A stretch of 64,000 nucleotides of DNA from an uncultured Pelagibacteraceae bacterium (lineage in GTDB: Bacteria; Pseudomonadota; Alphaproteobacteria; Pelagibacterales; Pelagibacteraceae): NCBI GenBank assembly GCA_902603905.1, contig CACKWM010000004.1:16163-80162 (forward strand), read 5' to 3'. The position numbers were made by a program, and so were the translations under genes. Within the stretch, counting starts at the first letter, position 1; each line of letters opens with the position of its first letter. The notes under the pieces are model-generated. The model made no database searches. It was not told the origin of the DNA and saw only the letters and a list, made by a program, of their open reading frames with translations. Below, one piece after another: positions 58,812 through 64,000 of the stretch.

Positions 58812-59180
58812 TTAGGTGCAACGCCTTGGTGCTGATTCACCTCGCTCTTTTTTAATTCTTTCTGCTTCTTTTTGTGCTGCTTCAATTGATGTAAAAACTT
58901 TATCTTCATACAAAATAAATGGCTTAGCTCTATCAGCATTAAGCTGGGCCACACACCATTCTTTACCAGGCTTAGTGCACATTACCATGTAAGCTCCCGG
59001 TATAGGTCCATATTTTCTATTATTTAGAGTAAAAAGACTTTTAGCTAGTTCATTTAGTTTATCTTCATCTAAATTTCCTAAAGCATTTTTTTCTAATTCA
59101 TTAAAAGGTGTAACATTATCAGATCCTAATATGCTTTTACCGCCTGTTCCTTCTGGTCTTGTAAATTGAGGTTTATTCAT
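58812..59180 (-). CDS. Hypothetical protein in DMFase operon
   Basis: 122 aa; MVMCTKPGKEWCVAQLNADRAKPFILYEDKVFTSIEAAQKEAERIKKERG. Confidence 0.55.
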   Translation of the reverse strand: MNKPQFTRPEGTGGKSILGSDNVTPFNELEKNALGNLDEDKLNELAKSLFTLNNRKYGPIPGAYMVMCTKPGKEWCVAQLNADRAKPFILYEDKVFTSIEAAQKEAERIKKERGESAPRRCT

Positions 59181-61537
59181 TAAGGTAAAGGCCCTTCCTT
59201 TAAAAATCCGTTTATTGCATTTTCAAGTATTTTAGAAACATTATTATTGTAATTATTATAAGACAAACTTCCGCAAAAAGATAAAGAACCAGGAGCAAAC
59301 AACGCTCCATCATTTGGAGTTTTATAATAAATCATATCAGCTCTAACCATTGGGTTTTCCGTTCCTCCTCCATAAAAACCTCTTACGGTAAAATGAATTT
59401 CTTCATTAACTTGCATCATTAAATTTGTGTGATTTTCAGATCTGGCTAAAAGATATGCATTAGGCGGTGTTCCAAATTCCAAGTCATATCTATCAAGTTC
59501 TAATCCTGCAGCTCCTCCTCCAACTAAACCAAAATCTCCAATTACCTCGTCTTCTCCAACACCATCAAATATCCAAGAGCATTCAGGTCTTTTACTGTCA
59601 TCGCACCTTTTATAATAGGAACTAACATCAAAACCATAAGCTGTAAAAGTTAGACCACAAACTTTAGATGGAATTCTTCCTCTTGCTCTCCACATTCCTC
59701 CATATTTTCCATCAAAGGCATTATTATATTCTCCAGGATTAGCTGTCCATGCTCTAGTGCCAGCTTCTCCTTTTCTAACTTCAATAATATTTGGATTATC
59801 TGGGTGGTATTCACTTATCCAATAAAAACCATCAGATCCTAAATAAATCCATCTTCCACCATTTAATTGATATTGCTCATAGGCAGCTAACATTTTTTCT
59901 GAACTGTATTCAGGGTGTGAGCCAGTTAAGACACACTTATAACGATTTAATAAATCTACCCCTTCCAAATGTAAATCTTCATCAGTTACTACATCAAAAT
60001 CAAAATTTTTTTCTTCTAACCAATCAGTTAAGTGCAAGTCTGCATTTAATTGCCATAAGGAAGGAGACAACCAATGTCTATATTTTGGTCTCATGTTTAG
60101 TATTGGTCTTAATCTTGATGAGATTGCAACTCCGCTACCATCTGAATGTTTAGAATAAGTTGATAATCCATATTCTCTGTGTTCATTTAGATATAAATCT
60201 GACGCAGACATGACAGGGACTTTTCCTGCCAATAATTGGGCAACTACAGAATTTGTTCCTAAATTATCATTTGAATAAGCCAAGTAACTATTAGTTGGAA
60301 GTACAAAACAAAGTTTAGAAGTTGCTTTTCCTTTTGGTGGTTTAATTACAAACGGAATAAAGTCTTCAGTCTCTGCAGACTCTTCTCCATTAATTCTTAA
60401 TCTTGCCGCATAGACTCCACTTCGAATAATATCTGGAACTTTAAATGTAAAATCGACATCCCATCTAGCATCATCTATATCATCATCGTGAAAATGTATT
60501 GCTCCATATTCTTCAGGTTTATGATGAAAAACCATTTCATCTGCAGTCCAATTGTATCCTGTCATAGCTCTACAAGGTAAATTTATAATAAAACCATTTA
60601 AATGATTTGAAGTTGTGTCAATAATAAATGTTGATGCCATATTTTTGGTAATATTTGCATGAAAATCCCAGGCCCCAATTACTTCTGATCTTAACTCTGA
60701 GGTACAACCACTAAATCCTCTTGCAAGAGATTCTATGTCAGATTTTGATAAGGCTTTTTTACTTAATCTTGGTCTATCAATCTTGCCATTGTAGGTTAAA
60801 TTTTGTTCGGGTAATTCTATTGGGTCTATTGCTTCTTTATAATGAGCTCCATGGATATGCCGTCCAGAACGATCCTTTAAAGTGCTTGCTGCCATTAAAA
60901 ATGGTGCGTCATTTGCTCTAGGTTTTAAATTATTTGTAGCTTCAACAAATGCTGTTGTTTCATCCGCAGGATGAAGTAAAGACAATCCTAAACCACCATT
61001 TGTTGGTGTTACACAAGGTTCTTGATAAAGTTTTAATTTTCCTGAATTAGCATCATAAGTTGCGGCCACTAGATACCAAACTTTTCGCATTAACTTTTTT
61101 TCGCTTGAAAGTTTTGTTAACTGACCACTGCCATCACCTATCATTACTGATAAGCATGCATTTTCATCTATAAAAAGTCCATAACCACTTTTTGCTTGAT
61201 CATTCCATTTAGTCAAGATTCCTTGTTGACCTTTATCTGGTGTTGTGGGAAAAATATATGCCTGAAGAGTAAAACTTTCTGTATTTAATCTATCATCTTG
61301 AGGTATTATAATATAGGAACCACCATGTATTCTTTGGTTTCTTCCTTGAAGAGTTTTATTGCACTCTGCTCCAATTTCTTCATCTTTATAGCCTGGTCCT
61401 TCAGGATTTGTATCTCCGTGAATTAGTCTAACAATTTGAACATCATAATTTTCATTTTTTTCTGCGTTTACATAAAATTTAATTTCATCGCCAGGGAAAG
61501 CCTGATATTTATCGCTGTAGCCCGTAATTCTAAGCAT
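59180..61537 (-). CDS. N,N-dimethylformamidase large-subunit-like protein (second copy)
   Basis: 785 aa; LPTNSYLAYSND, GLSTYSKHSDGSGVAISSRLRPILNMRPKYRHW, IIEVRKGEAGTRAW. Confidence 0.85.
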   Translation of the reverse strand: MLRITGYSDKYQAFPGDEIKFYVNAEKNENYDVQIVRLIHGDTNPEGPGYKDEEIGAECNKTLQGRNQRIHGGSYIIIPQDDRLNTESFTLQAYIFPTTPDKGQQGILTKWNDQAKSGYGLFIDENACLSVMIGDGSGQLTKLSSEKKLMRKVWYLVAATYDANSGKLKLYQEPCVTPTNGGLGLSLLHPADETTAFVEATNNLKPRANDAPFLMAASTLKDRSGRHIHGAHYKEAIDPIELPEQNLTYNGKIDRPRLSKKALSKSDIESLARGFSGCTSELRSEVIGAWDFHANITKNMASTFIIDTTSNHLNGFIINLPCRAMTGYNWTADEMVFHHKPEEYGAIHFHDDDIDDARWDVDFTFKVPDIIRSGVYAARLRINGEESAETEDFIPFVIKPPKGKATSKLCFVLPTNSYLAYSNDNLGTNSVVAQLLAGKVPVMSASDLYLNEHREYGLSTYSKHSDGSGVAISSRLRPILNMRPKYRHWLSPSLWQLNADLHLTDWLEEKNFDFDVVTDEDLHLEGVDLLNRYKCVLTGSHPEYSSEKMLAAYEQYQLNGGRWIYLGSDGFYWISEYHPDNPNIIEVRKGEAGTRAWTANPGEYNNAFDGKYGGMWRARGRIPSKVCGLTFTAYGFDVSSYYKRCDDSKRPECSWIFDGVGEDEVIGDFGLVGGGAAGLELDRYDLEFGTPPNAYLLARSENHTNLMMQVNEEIHFTVRGFYGGGTENPMVRADMIYYKTPNDGALFAPGSLSFCGSLSYNNYNNNVSKILENAINGFLKEGPLP

Positions 61538-61559
61538 TATATAAACCTCAATAAATTAA

Positions 61560-61979
61560 TCATTCTGAATATCTTTCTAGAAGATCCACTACTCTTTTTA
61601 AAAAAATAGCATGCTCAACTGCCTCTTCTGAGGAAAAAGATTCTTCTAAAATTTTAACTGGCTCACCTCTAACTCCTGTTACTATGCCTATTCTATAATC
61701 TTCAAAATCTTTTTTACATACTGTTACATATTTCTTTATATGCATTGGCTGTCTTCTTAGTTTATCTAAAACAATTTGAAGTTCCTTGCTATGCTCAACC
61801 ATTGGTTGGCCTTTGTGTGGTTGAGCTGCCTTACCGACTGGGCACGCTCTATGCTCTTCAATTAATTTATTTCTCATTTTTTCATCTTTTAATAGAGGTA
61901 AAACATATTTTCTGGTTATGAAGTCATCAGTGCTTGTATGACCCCGATCTAATTGAACTCCAGTTTTATCTTTTGTCAT
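61560..61979 (-). CDS. N,N-dimethylformamidase small-subunit-like protein
   Basis: 139 aa, EHSKELQIVLDKLRRQPMHIKKYVTVCKKDFEDYRIGIVTGVRGEPVKIL; immediately upstream of the large subunit. Confidence 0.8.
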   Translation of the reverse strand: MTKDKTGVQLDRGHTSTDDFITRKYVLPLLKDEKMRNKLIEEHRACPVGKAAQPHKGQPMVEHSKELQIVLDKLRRQPMHIKKYVTVCKKDFEDYRIGIVTGVRGEPVKILEESFSSEEAVEHAIFLKRVVDLLERYSE

Positions 61980-61982
61980 AAA

Positions 61983-62837
61983 TTACTTATTAGTCCTTTC
62001 TTTAATAATTTTTAAAGCTTCCATTAGATAAACTCTAAATACTTCATGGTTTTCACTCATTGGAAAATGTCCGATATCAGTCATTTCTATATAAACACCT
62101 CCTTTTATTTGTCTTGCGGTATTCTCTGTTGCTTCTGGAGGTGTCAAATAATCATAAGTTCCTGTTAACATTACAACAGGGCATTTATGTCCATCAATAT
62201 TTTTTAATTCTTTTCTTAGATCATGATCAACAGAATAAAAATATAGGTCTCCTTTAAATGCTTCTGAGCCTTGAGTATAATAATGCCAAGTTAACCATCT
62301 ATCTTTTTCAGGAGATTGTGGTGCCATTAGATCCCACGTTCCACTAGCACAAACTTGAGCAGCATTTGCATGAGGATGTCTCCACCAATCTAAATAAAAT
62401 CCTGGAGCATAATCTGCAGCTTCAACAGGTATTACAGCTCTAAATTTGTTTGGATGACGTAATGCTAATTGTAAAGCAACATTTCCGCCAAAAGAAGATC
62501 CCATAAAAATTGGTTTTTGCAAACCTAAGGCATCACATAACTTAACAATAAAATTACAATAGTGTTCAGCTTTTAGTTTGTATTCTTCTTTCCACCATTC
62601 TTTATTATGTGGGGGATCTGATTTTCCATGTCTTGGAAGGTCATAAGCAATAACATTATAATCTTTAGTAATTTCTGGATCTTCAAGCAAACCTCTCCAT
62701 TGATGGTTATGACATCCAGCAGTATGTTGACAAATTAAAGGTATTCCTTTTCCATTTTGAAGGTAAAAAACTTTATATTCACAATCGTCAACCTCAATTG
62801 TAACATAACGTCCTACAACATCATGATGCTTTACCAT
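61983..62837 (-). CDS. Alpha/beta hydrolase
   Basis: YDLPRHGKSD, IFMGSSFGGNVALQLALRHP nucleophile elbow, MTDIGHFPMSENHE. Confidence 0.87.
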   Translation of the reverse strand: MVKHHDVVGRYVTIEVDDCEYKVFYLQNGKGIPLICQHTAGCHNHQWRGLLEDPEITKDYNVIAYDLPRHGKSDPPHNKEWWKEEYKLKAEHYCNFIVKLCDALGLQKPIFMGSSFGGNVALQLALRHPNKFRAVIPVEAADYAPGFYLDWWRHPHANAAQVCASGTWDLMAPQSPEKDRWLTWHYYTQGSEAFKGDLYFYSVDHDLRKELKNIDGHKCPVVMLTGTYDYLTPPEATENTARQIKGGVYIEMTDIGHFPMSENHEVFRVYLMEALKIIKERTNK

Positions 62838-62868
62838 TGTAATACTCCTTCTAATTTAAAATTTTTCA

Positions 62869-63258
62869 TTAAACTGGTACTCCTGTTTTTCTTAATAATT
62901 CAAACTGAACTGTAAAATTTCTAAGATTTTTCATTAATATCAAATGATTGCCCTCAATTTTTAAATCTTTTAAAAAACTAGCAGACCATATACCGTGATA
63001 CATTGGTTTAGGCATTGGTTGTCCAAATTCTCTCCAAGTTTTTGCTGATGCTCTTAAAGCAAAGTCATATGGGTCTAAAGGCGAAGGATTTGTGTTAATA
63101 TTTTTTACTTTGCCGTCGTGCATTTCTATAATTACTTTTGCGTTCTCCATATCAAACATAAAAGAGCAAGTATAATATTTTGCCATAGCTTTAATAGTGT
63201 CATCACTATTAGTAGCTTCTTCATATTTTTTTGCCCAGTTATCTAAACCACTACTCAT
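62869..63258 (-). CDS. Hypothetical protein, possibly SCP2-like
   Basis: 129 aa; TCSFMFDMENAKVIIEMHDGKVKNI. Confidence 0.45.
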   Translation of the reverse strand: MSSGLDNWAKKYEEATNSDDTIKAMAKYYTCSFMFDMENAKVIIEMHDGKVKNINTNPSPLDPYDFALRASAKTWREFGQPMPKPMYHGIWSASFLKDLKIEGNHLILMKNLRNFTVQFELLRKTGVPV

Positions 63259-63273
63259 AATATTTTACTTTCG

Positions 63274-64000
63274 TTACTTAGAACCCTTGGTTCCTTTAGT
63301 TGGATCGTTGTCGAAGTTCATATGATAATCTTTTTTGGGATTTTCATAATCACCAAGAATATTTCTGATATTGCTTATTTCTCCAGGATTCATTCCAATT
63401 TCTCTAAGCAAACTATCTAGAAATGGTTGGTGTGCTCTATAACGTAATGCCGAACTAACTACGTTATCTGCTAAATTACCACTTCTTCCTGATCCTCCTG
63501 CAGTTGCTGTCTCACCACTACCTCCTGAACCAGAAGTTCCACTAAAGCCTGGTAAACCGTTAACATCAACAATTTTAATATCTCCAATGTTTGCCATCGG
63601 TTTAACACTTTCTCTAATGATTGCTTCAATTTTTTCAGCAAGTTTTAATCTTAAAGCACTTCTTCTGCTTGCATCGCTTCTTAGGTTTTCAGCGGCATTT
63701 AAAGCTTCTTTACCAGCGGCATCTATTTCGTATCTTAGTTTCGCTGCCATAGTTGCAAATCTATCCTGTTCCGCTTTTGAAGCAGCTGAAATAACATCTA
63801 CTTTCTTAATACCTTGAGCTTTTTCGATATATCTAGCAGAGTTAGCTTTTTCTTCAGCTTCTATTGCTCTAGCTCTAGTGCTTTCTTCTTCTGCTTTAGA
63901 TTTTAAAACTTGTTTTGATTTATTTATAACTTCAAGATTTTTTTGATGCTCTTCTATACTTAATCTCTTAGCTTTCTCTATATCAAGAAGCCTTACTTCT
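63274..64000 (-). CDS. Flotillin-like protein, C-terminal part (continues off the right edge)
   Basis: The minus-strand frame stays open to the window edge: ...EVRLLDIEKAKRLSIEEHQKNLEVINKSKQVLKSKAEEESTRARAIEAEEKANSARYIEKAQGIKKVDVISAASKAEQDRFATMAAKLRYEIDAAGKEALNAAENL. Confidence 0.75.
   Translation of the reverse strand, partial: EVRLLDIEKAKRLSIEEHQKNLEVINKSKQVLKSKAEEESTRARAIEAEEKANSARYIEKAQGIKKVDVISAASKAEQDRFATMAAKLRYEIDAAGKEALNAAENLRSDASRRSALRLKLAEKIEAIIRESVKPMANIGDIKIVDVNGLPGFSGTSGSGGSGETATAGGSGRSGNLADNVVSSALRYRAHQPFLDSLLREIGMNPGEISNIRNILGDYENPKKDYHMNFDNDPTKGTKGSK

Noticed and set aside
63274-63750. Treating the 158-aa ORF as a complete gene
   Set aside because: The frame stays open past the annotated Met to the window edge with flotillin-like sequence, so this is a partial gene with an internal Met.
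1-64000. CRISPR arrays, transposases, prophage genes, rRNA and tRNA
   Set aside because: No direct-repeat/spacer pattern, no transposase or integrase ORF, and no intergenic gap containing recognisable tRNA/rRNA sequence.

Overview
AT-rich, gene-dense window (64 kb) from a bacterium that looks like a streamlined marine alphaproteobacterium (SAR11/Pelagibacterales-like gene repertoire; taxonomic placement is inference). The content is almost entirely uptake and catabolism genes: a dimethylformamidase (DMFase)-type module at each end of the window, a type III glutamine synthetase/GMAS-like gene, a spermidine/putrescine-type ABC system, DoeA/EutA-like ectoine genes, a gamma-butyrobetaine/carnitine/betaine cluster with an OpuA-type ABC transporter, and a long co-directional operon (41-54.7 kb). 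That operon joins a sugar-type ABC transporter to a split biotin-dependent carboxylase/5-oxoprolinase-like enzyme (PxpA, BC-PxpB fusion, PxpC, BCCP). A partial flotillin gene lies at the right edge. No rRNA, tRNA, CRISPR or transposase was recognised. Most notable observations: (1) a LivM-type permease fused in frame to a DMFase small-subunit domain, with a strong internal Shine-Dalgarno and ATG at the junction; (2) an apparently undescribed pair of short motifs (Y[T/S/N]xxDxxxFxK[I/L] repeats and a KIKxIDFxK...KIKVxFF tail) shared between the ABC ATPase, a stand-alone Lys-rich protein, the PxpB linker and the PxpC C-terminus of one operon, which suggests a tethering system between transporter and enzyme; (3) a hairpin with a CCTCCCTCTC anti-SD loop between two tandem paralogous small membrane-protein genes, whose leader also contains overlapping hairpins.
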